64,000 bases of DNA, from positions 47,819-111,818 of the forward strand of contig JAJTID010000020.1 of assembly GCA_021300155.1 (NCBI GenBank). The letters run 5' to 3'. Of this stretch, positions 34,471 through 44,306 are shown one piece after another. Each line of letters begins with the position of its first letter. The first letter of the stretch is position 1. Under the pieces are notes generated by a model. The model was not told the origin of the DNA. It saw nothing but the letters and a program-made list of their open reading frames with translations, and searched no databases. Made by a program: the position numbers and the translations under genes. The stretch is from Pirellula sp. Lineage in GTDB: Bacteria > Planctomycetota > Planctomycetia > Pirellulales > Pirellulaceae.

Positions 34471-35439
34471 GTGAACTCCTTGAACCTTCCCAGCTTGGCT
34501 ATCCGCGTTAGGGAACTTCGTCAGCGTGTCCAAGGGGTTGTCGGCAGAGTCGTGGTTGGGCAAACGCAAGTTGCAGACCAAATGCTAATGGCGTTGTTTG
34601 TATCCGGACATGTGCTACTCGAAGGTGTACCTGGTACGGCAAAGACGACTCTCTGCCGTACGTTTTCTTCCGCTCTAGGATTGCACTTCGAACGCGTCCA
34701 GTTCACGCCGGATTTGCTTCCGTCAGATGTGACAGGAACGCAAGTTCTCGATCGCCAAACATCCAATTTTGTATTGCGGAAAGGACCCGTCTTTTGTCAG
34801 CTCTTACTAGCGGATGAACTCAATCGTGCACCGGCTCGTACCCAGTCCTGCTTGCTAGAGGCTATGCAAGAACGACAAGTGACTATCGAGGGTAAGACCT
34901 TGCCTCTTCCTTTCCCATTCATGGTGCTGGCAACGCAGAACCCGATCGAACAAGAGGGGGTCTATCGATTGCCTGAAGCGCAACTCGACCGTTTTTTGTT
35001 TCGGATTCATGTCGGTTACCCAGGTCGCGATGATGAGATCGGTATGCTAGAGCTACACAGCAAACCTATCGAGCAAGTATCAGCGGTTTGTACGGCAGAA
35101 GAGGTTACAGCGATACAACGCGCCGTGGACCAAGTGTTTTGCACACTGGAGCTAAAGAGCTATATCATCGATCTTGTTCGACAAAGCCGTACCAATCCGG
35201 ACTTGCTTCTCGGAGCCAGTCCGAGAGCTGCCATCTATCTTCTGAAGGCGTCGAGAGTCCATGCACTATTAGAAGGACGCGAGTTCGTGACGCATGCGGA
35301 TGTTCAGTCAATTCTGCTTCCGGTCCTTGGACATCGTCTCATTATCAAGCCAGAGTCCGAAATGGATGGTCAAACGATCGAGTCGGTGGTGCAACGTATT
35401 GTTCAAGCTATTCCCGTGATTCCGCCGAAGCAATCATGA
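34471..35439 (+). CDS. MoxR family AAA+ ATPase
   Basis: 322 residues from a GTG. Walker A is GVPGTAKTT (52-60) and Walker B is LLLADELNRAP (110-120), followed by the sensor region FMVLATQNPIEQEGVYRLPEAQLDRF. The C-terminal lid has GASPRAAIYLLKASRVHAL. MoxR proteins act as chaperones that help activate or insert metal cofactors with von Willebrand A-type proteins. The stop overlaps the ATG of the DUF58 gene (ATGA), the usual pairing of moxR with DUF58. Confidence 0.93.
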   Translation: MNSLNLPSLAIRVRELRQRVQGVVGRVVVGQTQVADQMLMALFVSGHVLLEGVPGTAKTTLCRTFSSALGLHFERVQFTPDLLPSDVTGTQVLDRQTSNFVLRKGPVFCQLLLADELNRAPARTQSCLLEAMQERQVTIEGKTLPLPFPFMVLATQNPIEQEGVYRLPEAQLDRFLFRIHVGYPGRDDEIGMLELHSKPIEQVSAVCTAEEVTAIQRAVDQVFCTLELKSYIIDLVRQSRTNPDLLLGASPRAAIYLLKASRVHALLEGREFVTHADVQSILLPVLGHRLIIKPESEMDGQTIESVVQRIVQAIPVIPPKQS

Positions 35440-37295
35440 CGACGTTTGCGAGATGGATCGCAATCCTATTTATGGGCATCTTAGTCGTGTCGGTGATCGG
35501 ACGACATTTACAATTGGTCGTCTTTTCGCTCATGATGTTGATATGGATGGTCGCCAGCTATTTGTTGTTTCGTTGGAGGACGTTCGCCGCGTTAAAGCAT
35601 CTTCAAATCGTGCGACGGATTCAAGACCGAGAGGCTTCGACTGGGGTTGTTTGGGCGGGCCGGACCTACGATGTCGAATTGGGAATTCGCTCGCGCAGCT
35701 CGCTCCAATCAGGTTGGCAGTTCCGAGATTTGGTACCAGAGATCTTGGAATTGCGATTGGCCGACAATCCAAGCCCGAAGCGTGAGCCCGGTGCTGAGGC
35801 TCCAATCGCGAACCACTTCGATCCATCGATGATTGGCAAGTTCATGCGTGCTTTGGCTAAGTTCGCGACACCCAGTGAGCACGTTCCGAGTTCACCGGAA
35901 GGCAGCTATGCGAGCGTTTCGCGTCTTGTGATCGATCGGCGCTGCAAGAACACATCGCTTCGGTATCAGATCAAACCGCGTGGTGCCGGAGTCGCGACAT
36001 TGCGAGGTGTCCGTTTGGAGATGATGGACTCCATGCGATGGTTTCGAATCGACACGGTTGTTCCATGTAAGCAAGTCCTGAATGTACTTCCCAGTTACCG
36101 AGAGGCTGGAGAGTTCCGTTCTATCTTAAAGAATGCGAACGCGATTCCGCAACATGGTATCCATCGCCAACGTCGCCCCGGAATGGGGTTTGAATTGTTG
36201 GAGTTACGAGAGTACAGCGACGGAGACCCACCGAAGTCGATTGCATGGAAGGCATCCGCACGTCGAGAGACATTGATGATTCGACAGTACGAATCTGAAG
36301 TTCCGATTCGATTGCATTTTTTTATGGAAGGAACTGTTTCAAGCCGAATTGGTGGATATGGTCTTCGCATGATCGATCAGATGAACTCTACTGCGGCGAG
36401 CATAACCAAGATGGCAACTCAGGGGGGCGACTGGGTCGGTGCCTACCTGATTCATGGTTCTGGATTGAAGCGTGTAATGCCCTCCACCGGTGAAGGTGGA
36501 TTTTATCGGATGGCAAAGGCGCTCTCCGAGTTTAGTGCAGCCGCGTTTCCAAATCGATTTCAACTCACCGATGCAATGCAAGAATCGGCTTACGCCCTCA
36601 TCAGCGAATACTATCCGGAGAGACTGCACTTGGAAGTGAACCCAAGCGTTTTTACGGTTTTCGATAGCTTCCGATCTCCATTGCGAAGGCAACGAGTACA
36701 GCTCGCGGCAGTGATGGCGCATCGTTATGGGCTGTCCGAAATGGATCACTTTGAACTGTTGCTTAACGATCACGCGATCGCGGCGTGCTTGCAGCGGTTT
36801 CTCTTCGAGCATGGACAAGCGTGGATGGCACCGATGATACCTCGAGCCGACGTCACCAAATACTTGACACAGCACGCATTGGATACATTGGTAAAGTCCA
36901 TACAACAAGCGGTTCTTCGTGCCAAAGATAACGAAGTATTTGTCTTATTCATCGACCTTTTGAGTCAGCCTCGCAATTTGAGCGACTTGATGCACGCCTT
37001 AAAATTGGCGAAAGGGCGACATCATCGAGTAATGGTTGTGTCCACATCGCCTCAATTTGAACGCCCACAAATCGAGCTATTCCAACATTCGCAACGAAAC
37101 GCAAAGCTGTGGCGGGATATGGCCGACGGGCTTCGAATCTATGAGAATGCGAACCTCGTTAAGCATCAATTGCGAGAAATTGCAGTTCCGTTCGCGATTT
37201 CTGCTGGAGAATCGACCATTCCTATGGTGCTGAGCGAAATCGAGTTGGCTCGCTCGGGTCGTATTTCGAGATCAGGCTTAGCGTCCAGGCCATAA
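35436..37295 (+). CDS. DUF58 membrane protein
   Basis: 619 residues from the ATG at 35436. Two membrane segments at the N-terminus (MGILVVSVIG and LVVFSLMMLIWMVASYLLF) are followed by a beta domain and the DUF58 block GMGFELLELREYSDGDPPKS followed by IAWKASARRETLMIRQYE, which precedes a von Willebrand A-like region. A longer reading frame begins at 35088 inside moxR but is only read-through in another frame. The segment NPSPKREPGAEA near residue 112 is encoded by a copy of the REP core CCCGAAGCGTGAG, suggesting a repeat inserted in frame. Role with MoxR is unknown in detail. Confidence 0.9.
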   Translation: MTTFARWIAILFMGILVVSVIGRHLQLVVFSLMMLIWMVASYLLFRWRTFAALKHLQIVRRIQDREASTGVVWAGRTYDVELGIRSRSSLQSGWQFRDLVPEILELRLADNPSPKREPGAEAPIANHFDPSMIGKFMRALAKFATPSEHVPSSPEGSYASVSRLVIDRRCKNTSLRYQIKPRGAGVATLRGVRLEMMDSMRWFRIDTVVPCKQVLNVLPSYREAGEFRSILKNANAIPQHGIHRQRRPGMGFELLELREYSDGDPPKSIAWKASARRETLMIRQYESEVPIRLHFFMEGTVSSRIGGYGLRMIDQMNSTAASITKMATQGGDWVGAYLIHGSGLKRVMPSTGEGGFYRMAKALSEFSAAAFPNRFQLTDAMQESAYALISEYYPERLHLEVNPSVFTVFDSFRSPLRRQRVQLAAVMAHRYGLSEMDHFELLLNDHAIAACLQRFLFEHGQAWMAPMIPRADVTKYLTQHALDTLVKSIQQAVLRAKDNEVFVLFIDLLSQPRNLSDLMHALKLAKGRHHRVMVVSTSPQFERPQIELFQHSQRNAKLWRDMADGLRIYENANLVKHQLREIAVPFAISAGESTIPMVLSEIELARSGRISRSGLASRP

Positions 37296-37364
37296 CTACT
37301 CGTTCGTTGTACAATGAACCGAATGTCTAGAGTAAAACTCCATTCCCTCCAGCCGAGCTATAAC

Positions 37365-38723
37365 ATGCGTACTCTTGTCGCAACTGCATTTCTTTCGATT
37401 GTGTTCGCATCGTGGATTGGTAACTCGCCAGTATCGGCGGATCAACGAGCTCCAAACGTGGTATTCTTTTTGATTGACGATCTCGGATATGGAGATTGTG
37501 GATTTAACGGCGGGAAGGAGATCAAGACTCCGAACATCGACAAGCTAGCAAGTAGCGGTGCAATTCTGGAGTCGCATTATGTGCAGCCCGTGTGTTCACC
37601 AACACGAGCCGCGTTCTTGACCGGGCGATATCCGACACGTACTGGTGTCTATACAGTCGTCCGGCCGCATGCGAAATGGGGACTCCCCTTGCAAGAACGG
37701 ACACTGGCCAACGCATTGAAAGACGCAGGTTACACGACTGCGATCGTGGGCAAATGGCATCTTGGTGAATTCGATCCCGCTTACTATCCTCGTGCTCGAG
37801 GCTTTGATCATCAGCATGGTCTGTTCTTTGGAGCAATCGACAATTACACACACATGCGAGACGGTTCACTTGATTGGTACCACAATGATGTCGTACTTCA
37901 AGAGGAGGGATATACGACTCACCTCCTCACCAAAGAGTCTTGCCGCCTGATCAAGAGTCAGGAAATGTCGAAACCGCTCTTTCTTTACGTTCCCTACAAT
38001 GCAGTTCATAGCCCGCTTCAAGTGCCAGAAAAGTACTTGGAGCCTTACGGCGATTTGAACGGACCTCGCAAACAATTAGCTGGGATGCTTGCAGCCGTTG
38101 ATGAGGGAATCGGCGAGATCGTCCGAGCACTCGAAGAGTCAGGGATGCGGGACAATACATTGATTGTTTTCTCTGCCGACAATGGCGGTCCAAAACCGGG
38201 CGAGAACGGTCTATTGAAAGGGTACAAGGGGAGTGTGGATGAAGGTGGTGTACGCGGTTGTGCGTTTGCAACTTGGCCTGGCAAGATTCCAGCAGGGCAA
38301 CGCATCCAGGAACCCGTGCATGTCATCGATTGGTATCCGACCTTGGTAAAACTGGCGAAAGGCACACTGGATCAGAAACTTCCATTGGATGGGAAAGATA
38401 TTTGGCCCGTACTTACCTCGCAAGCTCGTACGCCGCACGAGGCAATCTTGTGTGCGCAGTCCCCGAATCGAGTTGCCATTCGGATGGGCCATTGGAAGCT
38501 TGTTCAAGTATCGATAAGCGAAGAGGAAAGCAAGACAAAGAAAGTAAAGAAGAAAGCCGAAGCGGCCAGTTCCGAAAGGCTCGAGCTTTACGACTTAGCT
38601 TCGGATATCGGTGAAACAAAGAACTTGGCGATGAGCGAACCTGAGCGAGTTGCTTTGATGCGATCAAAGTTGAATGAGATGCTGAAGGACGCCGTTCCCT
38701 TGGGGGAGCCTAGCCAACAATAA
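37365..38723 (+). CDS. Secreted arylsulfatase-type sulfatase
   Basis: 452 residues from the ATG at 37365, which begins a signal peptide (MRTLVATAFLSIVFASWIG, ending SADQ); an ATG at 37314 adds 17 residues. Sulfatase motifs are clear: VVFFLIDDLGYGD (metal), the formylglycine site CSPTRAAFLTGR, AIVGKWHLG, and a C-terminal FSADNGGPK. The cysteine is residue 77 of this start and would be oxidised by a maturase encoded elsewhere. It hydrolyses sulfate esters of a polysaccharide outside the cytoplasm; the natural substrate cannot be read from sequence. The gene follows the DUF58 gene by a short gap. Confidence 0.93.
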   Translation: MRTLVATAFLSIVFASWIGNSPVSADQRAPNVVFFLIDDLGYGDCGFNGGKEIKTPNIDKLASSGAILESHYVQPVCSPTRAAFLTGRYPTRTGVYTVVRPHAKWGLPLQERTLANALKDAGYTTAIVGKWHLGEFDPAYYPRARGFDHQHGLFFGAIDNYTHMRDGSLDWYHNDVVLQEEGYTTHLLTKESCRLIKSQEMSKPLFLYVPYNAVHSPLQVPEKYLEPYGDLNGPRKQLAGMLAAVDEGIGEIVRALEESGMRDNTLIVFSADNGGPKPGENGLLKGYKGSVDEGGVRGCAFATWPGKIPAGQRIQEPVHVIDWYPTLVKLAKGTLDQKLPLDGKDIWPVLTSQARTPHEAILCAQSPNRVAIRMGHWKLVQVSISEEESKTKKVKKKAEAASSERLELYDLASDIGETKNLAMSEPERVALMRSKLNEMLKDAVPLGEPSQQ

Positions 38724-38734
38724 GAGCTGGCCAT

Positions 38735-39493
38735 TTATTTGGCAGGGCGTGACACGAATCCGACGAGTATCAACCCGAAGGCAATGCCCGCTGCGAGAAA
38801 GCAGGTGAATCCCAAGATAGACTTTGACCAACTCCAGTTGTCGGTTAGTGTTGTTCCGAAAACAGATCCCATCGTAGCAAGAGGGAAAAAGATGGCGGCC
38901 AAAAGATTCAATCGATGGGAAGCGACAGTCATTTGATGCGTTGCCATGGTCTGTTCGTCCGCTCGACGAATCATTGCGACTTCCATTGAGTTCTTAGCGT
39001 CTTCGTACAGTAATTCTGCTTGTCTCGCTATTTCATAAGCTCGATCGCGGTGGTCGATGAGCGATCGATCTTTCGGAAACTCTTTTCTCGCCTCTTCCAA
39101 AGTGGACAATAGATTTTTGGTCGAGCGAACGAGCGGAACCATTCCATCAAGTATCGGTAGATAGTCATCCGCTTTTTGAGCTTTTGCTTCGATCACTTCA
39201 AAATGATCGATACGTTTTGAGTATCGATCCAAATGCATTTCAAGAGCGACCTTTCCAGGGTCTCCGTTACTGGCTCTCCATTCGCCAGAACTATCGAGCC
39301 AAAACAATTGTCCACGTCGACCGACTTCGTCGTGTTCCGGGACTTGGTGCGCAACGATGAGCAATTGATTAGGAATGGCCATACATCGTTGTCGTCCAAC
39401 TGTCGTTCCGAGACGTTCTCGAAACTCGTCAGGAAACGAAGTCCAGTTGGCAGGAATAAGAGGAGTGTTTGGCATGAAGTTCTCTATCGACAA
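38735..39493 (-). CDS. CorA-like membrane protein without the GMN motif
   Basis: 252 residues. The N-terminal half is soluble, followed by a long helix (NSMEVAMIRRADEQTMATHQ and ASHRLNLLAAIFFPLATMGSVFGTT) that resembles the last part of CorA/ZntB transporters. Two membrane segments end the protein. The position of the selectivity GMN is occupied by GTT (residues about 213-215), so ion transport of the usual type is doubtful. It is tail-to-tail with the sulfatase gene, 11 bases apart. Confidence 0.6.
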   Translation of the reverse strand: MSIENFMPNTPLIPANWTSFPDEFRERLGTTVGRQRCMAIPNQLLIVAHQVPEHDEVGRRGQLFWLDSSGEWRASNGDPGKVALEMHLDRYSKRIDHFEVIEAKAQKADDYLPILDGMVPLVRSTKNLLSTLEEARKEFPKDRSLIDHRDRAYEIARQAELLYEDAKNSMEVAMIRRADEQTMATHQMTVASHRLNLLAAIFFPLATMGSVFGTTLTDNWSWSKSILGFTCFLAAGIAFGLILVGFVSRPAK

Positions 39494-39587
39494 GGAGGTG
39501 TTGCCTTCAGTTGTTTCTACAGCAGAATTGGCCTTATTCTAAGTCGATCTTGGGCGCTGAAAAAGCGGTCGACAATCGAAGAAGTGA

Positions 39588-41066
39588 TCAATCAATAACG
39601 ATGGGCTCAATGACTCTTTTCTCTTGCCAACCGCCCTGTAGATATCGCAGCAAGAAAATTACAGCCAACAAAATGACCCAAAAAGTAATGACACCCCACC
39701 AATAATAAAGTCCATCCAATTCCCACACTCTGCTAATCGTAATACCTCCCACGACTGTCACGCTACCGGCGAACAGATGACCGAGCAATACAAAGTAAGT
39801 GTCGCCAGCCCCTTTTAGTGCTCCAACGAAGACTGTTTGAAACGCATCAAAGATGCAATAGCCCGCGATGAAGTAAAGAAGTGGTCGAAGGATCGGACGC
39901 ATTTCGGCAAATCGTTCTGGGGCAACATCTAGCGAATAGAGATCCATTGCGAGATCAGGAAATCCACCGTAAAAAACGATAAAGAAAAGCGAATATGTCA
40001 CACCGATCACGAGGCCGCTTCGGACCATGCGTTTCGCACGATCCCTATCTTCGAGTACCAAGTATTTTCCAACGAGCACTCCTACAGCGATACCCAATCC
40101 GACCAGTGGGATGAAGGCGAGCAGATTCACACCCAATGCAAGTGTTGTTGCGGCAGCAGGTCTTTCCCCAAGCTTTCCAACAATCATCATGATCGCAGTA
40201 AAGCTCCATGCCTCCGCTACTACGGACATTCCCGCTGGCCATCCGAAGTGAATTAGTCTTCGCATAAGACTCGAATCAAATAACTTCCTGATCCTTTCAA
40301 CTGACGAGTCATTTTGCGTGCCAGGCTGAATATATTCTCCGTGACGGTGTTCTCCATGGGCATGCTCTATTTTCAATTGTCCTGTGGACGGATCGCGATA
40401 ACGGACCATCGCAGTTCGAAAGTCAGGGAGCGCGTAAACAATCAATACGAGAAACTTGAATATCAGCGAGATACTGCTCGCAAACGCAGCACCTGCAGTT
40501 CCCATTTCAGGAAGTCCCCACGTACCAAAAATGAGCGCGAGATCCAGAACGATATTGATCAAAGTTGCAATAACATCGGAGACCACCAAGACCCGCGTAC
40601 GACCGCTTCCTTGGTACAAACCTACTAGAGCTGATGCGACGACGGATGCACAAGCACCCGGTACTAGCCAGCAGAAGTATTGTGACTCCGCCAAGGCCAT
40701 CGATGGGAGGTGGCCAGACCACAAGAAAAAGCTGTGCGACACCAGACCGAAAACGATGAGCAATGGTGCTACCGCCAGTCCGAGCAGAAGTCCTTGCCAA
40801 ACCACTTGCATGGCACGCTCAGGACGTTTCGCCGCCAAATACTGAGACACGAATGCGTTGGTGTACCCGCACACGCCGCTTGGAAGACAGGTGATCGCCC
40901 AAAAGAGTGTACCTGCTGCCATCGCCGCAGCGGCAGAGCCCTCGGAATACCGATACAGGAGCATTCGGTCCACAAAGAGGGTTATCGAGAATAACCCCGT
41001 AGATAACATCATCGGCCAAGCGGTCGACAATACCTCCGCCATATCTGTCTTTAACGTCTGGATCAT
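39588..41066 (-). CDS. MATE family multidrug/sodium antiporter
   Basis: 492 residues with about twelve hydrophobic segments. The N-terminal part has AWPMMLSTGLFSITLFVDRM, a PSGVCGYTNAFVSQYLAA loop and AASALVG-type helices; the second half repeats with HFGWPAGMSVVAEAWSFT. This is the NorM-like MATE family (drug:Na+ or H+ antiport). The start at 41066 lies 40 bases after the ctaB stop on the same strand, so it could be the last gene of that operon. Substrates unknown. Confidence 0.9.
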   Translation of the reverse strand: MIQTLKTDMAEVLSTAWPMMLSTGLFSITLFVDRMLLYRYSEGSAAAAMAAGTLFWAITCLPSGVCGYTNAFVSQYLAAKRPERAMQVVWQGLLLGLAVAPLLIVFGLVSHSFFLWSGHLPSMALAESQYFCWLVPGACASVVASALVGLYQGSGRTRVLVVSDVIATLINIVLDLALIFGTWGLPEMGTAGAAFASSISLIFKFLVLIVYALPDFRTAMVRYRDPSTGQLKIEHAHGEHRHGEYIQPGTQNDSSVERIRKLFDSSLMRRLIHFGWPAGMSVVAEAWSFTAIMMIVGKLGERPAAATTLALGVNLLAFIPLVGLGIAVGVLVGKYLVLEDRDRAKRMVRSGLVIGVTYSLFFIVFYGGFPDLAMDLYSLDVAPERFAEMRPILRPLLYFIAGYCIFDAFQTVFVGALKGAGDTYFVLLGHLFAGSVTVVGGITISRVWELDGLYYWWGVITFWVILLAVIFLLRYLQGGWQEKRVIEPIVID

Positions 41067-41105
41067 GGCAGCAGGTACACACTCAGGTTCGCGGTATTGT
41101 TCTCT

Positions 41106-42050
41106 TTAGAACGACCAGCGTACCACGACAAGCATCATTATGGCAGGGAGGTAGATCAACGATGCTCGGAGTAGTTTCCTCGCAGTCACATCATTGCGAT
41201 CCAATAAAAATCGATAGGAAGCCATCGCTTGCGATACACACGATAGAACACCCAATATCGCTATGCACCACGTGATCGCTGAATCAGGGCGCAGGACCAC
41301 TACCGACAATGGAATAAGCGCCAAGGCTCCTACGATGGCATGCCATCCAGCGGCCGCTCCAGTCGGTTCTTCTTTAGTAAGCATCCGAAAGCCCGCGTTC
41401 GCATATTGATTACGGTACAACCAAGCGATCGACATAAAATGAGGGAACTGCCATATCACGACGATAGCTGTCAAAGCCCAGCCGTTCCAGTCCCAAATCG
41501 AACCACCCACAGCCGTCCAACCGATCATGACAGGTAATGCGCCTGGCAATGTCCCAATCGCTGTGTTCCACCACGTGATGCATTTGAGCGGTGTGTAGAT
41601 CCAGCAGTAAACGAACCACGTCGTCAGACCACAAAGCATCGACATCCAACTCACAGCGAGCCCTTGGTAAAGCAATCCCGCAATGACTAGAAACCAACCG
41701 AATGCTGCCGCTTCGAATCGCGTTAGTCGGCCGCTAGGCAATGGCCGTTTTTGAGTACGCGGCATTAGCATATCTCGTTCGATCTCAAACCATTGGTTGA
41801 GTGTGCTCGCACTTCCTGCGATCATGGACGTGGCAATCAGCGTATGAAGCCAAATCCACCACGAGACAAAATGTCCATGCAGTTGCTGCGCTGTGAACAT
41901 CGCCACAGCTACGGTCAACAAGACCATCAAAGTGATTCGGGGCTTTGTCAAAGCCGCATAATCACGCCACCATGCCACCGACGTACTGCCCAATGTCGCT
42001 ATCGAGATAGCTTGAGGAGGCTCGCTGCTTGAACTTGTTGCCGAACTCAT
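41106..42050 (-). CDS. ctaB: Protoheme IX farnesyltransferase (haem O synthase)
   Basis: 314 residues from the ATG at 42050, which overlaps the stop of the upstream ctaA-like gene (ATGA). The frame is open to 42320 but that part lies inside ctaA. UbiA-type motifs: YAALTKPRITLMVLLTVAVA, and the catalytic NQWFEIERDMLMPRTQKRP with the second Asp-rich-like site YIYTPLK region (CWIYTPLKCITWWNTAIG). The first motif has Glu where Asp is common. It attaches farnesyl to protohaem on the path to haem O and A. Confidence 0.9.
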   Translation of the reverse strand: MSSATSSSSEPPQAISIATLGSTSVAWWRDYAALTKPRITLMVLLTVAVAMFTAQQLHGHFVSWWIWLHTLIATSMIAGSASTLNQWFEIERDMLMPRTQKRPLPSGRLTRFEAAAFGWFLVIAGLLYQGLAVSWMSMLCGLTTWFVYCWIYTPLKCITWWNTAIGTLPGALPVMIGWTAVGGSIWDWNGWALTAIVVIWQFPHFMSIAWLYRNQYANAGFRMLTKEEPTGAAAGWHAIVGALALIPLSVVVLRPDSAITWCIAILGVLSCVSQAMASYRFLLDRNDVTARKLLRASLIYLPAIMMLVVVRWSF

Positions 42051-43087
42051 GAGACTCCAGGACCTGCCAAAACCGGATTGGTTCGGTTTCCAGCAATAAC
42101 TTCTGTAACTTCGTTTTGAATAGAAATGTTCGCAAAACGGCTTGCGACACAGCGACGCTCGATTCGACATAGTAACCAAAGAGAGAAAACGATCAATAAA
42201 GAACCTGTCGCTTGGTGTCCGTTGATGATCATGGACTCCCAAAAACCTCGCCCTGCGATGGTGTAATTCGCGAAGAAAGCGTTCAATTCTGGCCAAGGTA
42301 GTGCGTAATTGGTGATCCATGTCCCCAATCCCAACGCCACTTGCGCGATGACGATCCCTACCAAGAGCATGGCCGGCAATCGCAATTCGCGATGCGCCCG
42401 ATAGGGTCTAAAAAAGACCAGGATGGCCGACAGGAAGATGCAGAGTGTAATCATCAATGCCAACAGCAAATGGGTGTGGACAAAAGAAACAAACAAGGTC
42501 GGCTGCCAGGTCGGTAACGCATGACGCAGATGTGCACCGAGGACTAATTGACAAATCGAAATTAGAAACAAAGCACGAGTAATCCACCTCAAGCCAGAAA
42601 CATTCAAATTCGAATTGGCTACTTTCCAATCTCGTGAATTGACCATCACAATCCAGCAGGCCAATGAGAAAACAAGTGGCCCGCCAACACCGTGGATCAA
42701 TGCCACAACTCGCTCATCGAGCAAGACTCGAATGCCGCCGAGCAGCCCTTGGGAAATGACGGCCAAGAGGAGCAACCAACAGAGTCTTTGAACCCAACCT
42801 CTCGACTCGCATCGCCAAGCGATAAAGCAAAGGATGATTGCCATCAGTCCCACGACGGATGCCAACAATCGATGCCCGTGCTCCACCAATAAATCGAATG
42901 GGCCGAACAACCATGTCGACAGCGGGTACAGGAACAAATTGTAACCATAAGTGCCAGGCCAATCGGGAACAGCCATGCCAGCGTCGTGTGTTGTCACCAG
43001 ACCACCTAACCAAATAAGCGGAAAGGTTAATCCGGCCAAGGCCAAGCTCCATCTATAGACGATACGATTCTCCTGATCAACTTTCAT
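42047..43087 (-). CDS. ctaA: Haem A synthase, COX15/CtaA family
   Basis: 346 residues. The ATG at 43087 is preferred because GGAGG lies 6 bases upstream; an ATG at 43102 is in frame. Eight hydrophobic segments are seen, with family motifs GGLVTTHDAGMAVPDWP (the first haem-binding half) and LVEHGHRLLAS with conserved His. The second half has LTNYALPWP-like segments and GHQATGSLLIVFSLWLL. It oxidises haem O to haem A for cytochrome c oxidase. It overlaps the stop of the di-haem gene on one side and ctaB on the other. Confidence 0.9.
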   Translation of the reverse strand: MKVDQENRIVYRWSLALAGLTFPLIWLGGLVTTHDAGMAVPDWPGTYGYNLFLYPLSTWLFGPFDLLVEHGHRLLASVVGLMAIILCFIAWRCESRGWVQRLCWLLLLAVISQGLLGGIRVLLDERVVALIHGVGGPLVFSLACWIVMVNSRDWKVANSNLNVSGLRWITRALFLISICQLVLGAHLRHALPTWQPTLFVSFVHTHLLLALMITLCIFLSAILVFFRPYRAHRELRLPAMLLVGIVIAQVALGLGTWITNYALPWPELNAFFANYTIAGRGFWESMIINGHQATGSLLIVFSLWLLCRIERRCVASRFANISIQNEVTEVIAGNRTNPVLAGPGVS

Positions 43088-44306
43088 CGCGTCCTCCTGC
43101 ATGGTGAGCGACGGAAGTTCCTTGAGTCATTTCCTCAGTCTGTTTTACATTGGCAATCGAAGCGACGAACCGAACAAGATCGGCTAGCTCTTCACTTTTC
43201 AAGCTATTTGGTGATGCTTCGCCGATGGCCGCCGATGGCATCGGCGTACCATCAATTCCCAACACGATTCGCTTCGTGATTGTTTCGACTGAGTGGCCAC
43301 CGCGAATCGCTCCGAGATGGAGGTTTCGCGATCTGTTGACTACTGGTTTCAAGGCTCCGAACTTCTTCATTACTTTCCACTCGGATTTGCTTGCAGGGTC
43401 AATTCCCGCTCGTATTGTCCAGTCTTTGGTCCACTCGTCATAATCTTGCGAAATACCGTCCCCTCGGCCTTCGGTTCCGTGGCATTTGAAGCATGCCGTT
43501 TTGTCGCTATTGAAAAGCTCCTTGCCGCGAGCAACGGAAGCAGCGAGCGAATCTCGATCGAGAGTGGGAATTGATGGTACCGCTTGCACCTTCTGATCCG
43601 CTTGCTTCCATGTATCCACAACAATCGCAGCTTCCTTCAGGGCATCTTGGATCGTAAGTTGTGATTCATCTCCCGTGGCTGAGCGGATCAACCGACGCTC
43701 CACTTCGCCGCGAATCGATAAGTAGATGACGTACTCGGTGACAGCTTCAATGTCTTTGGCAAACTCATCTCTGTTTCGCAAGGGTGCAAAAGCTGGCATT
43801 GAGGTCCCGGCAATTCCGTGCTCGATGGTATGAATTAAATCCGCTTTCGTGGGCTTCGAGCCGATCGGCGTCGATTTGAATTTGAAGGTTCCTCGTCGAA
43901 AATCCCGTGCATACGGAGCAAGAAGAATTGCAGCGGGGCCAGCACCGTCGCCGGTTATCCCGTGGCATTGCACGCAATGTTTTCGATAAAGCCCTCGCTC
44001 CACTCGATCATGGGCCCTTCCTACCGGGCCAGCACTTCGCTTCACCCCATCGAAGTCGACTACTTGATCCAGGGATTCTGGCCAAAGAGGCGCATCGGGA
44101 GTACCGAACAGTTGGTTCGTCAGGTTATTGGCAGAGATCGAAATTTCTTCGATCGACGGGGCCTCATGGCTTTGTAGGAAGGCCGCGGTCGCCAGGCGAT
44201 TGGGTGAAAATACTGGCTTGGAGCAACCTGCCAACAGGAAGGCAAGCACCACAATCAAGGTGTAAGCCTCTGCTGTTGAAATAGTGAAGGATTTGGTTGC
44301 AGTCAT
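43077..44306 (-). CDS. Di-haem c-type cytochrome lipoprotein
   Basis: 409 residues. A lipobox LLAGCSKP (Cys28) ends the signal. Two CxxCH haem motifs are visible: CVQCHGITGDGAG (about residue 114) and CFKCHGTEGRGDG (about residue 276). The distal Met ligands may be in GTSMPAFAPL and GTPMPSAA. It lies upstream of ctaA and ctaB and overlaps the former, so it is probably an electron carrier or assembly protein for a haem-copper oxidase in the periplasm. The oxidase subunits are not in this window. Confidence 0.88.
   Translation of the reverse strand: MTATKSFTISTAEAYTLIVVLAFLLAGCSKPVFSPNRLATAAFLQSHEAPSIEEISISANNLTNQLFGTPDAPLWPESLDQVVDFDGVKRSAGPVGRAHDRVERGLYRKHCVQCHGITGDGAGPAAILLAPYARDFRRGTFKFKSTPIGSKPTKADLIHTIEHGIAGTSMPAFAPLRNRDEFAKDIEAVTEYVIYLSIRGEVERRLIRSATGDESQLTIQDALKEAAIVVDTWKQADQKVQAVPSIPTLDRDSLAASVARGKELFNSDKTACFKCHGTEGRGDGISQDYDEWTKDWTIRAGIDPASKSEWKVMKKFGALKPVVNRSRNLHLGAIRGGHSVETITKRIVLGIDGTPMPSAAIGEASPNSLKSEELADLVRFVASIANVKQTEEMTQGTSVAHHAGGRDES

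Noticed and set aside
35088..35435. N-terminal extension of the DUF58 frame
   Set aside because: It lies entirely inside moxR in another frame; the ATG at 35436 overlaps the moxR stop as ATGA.
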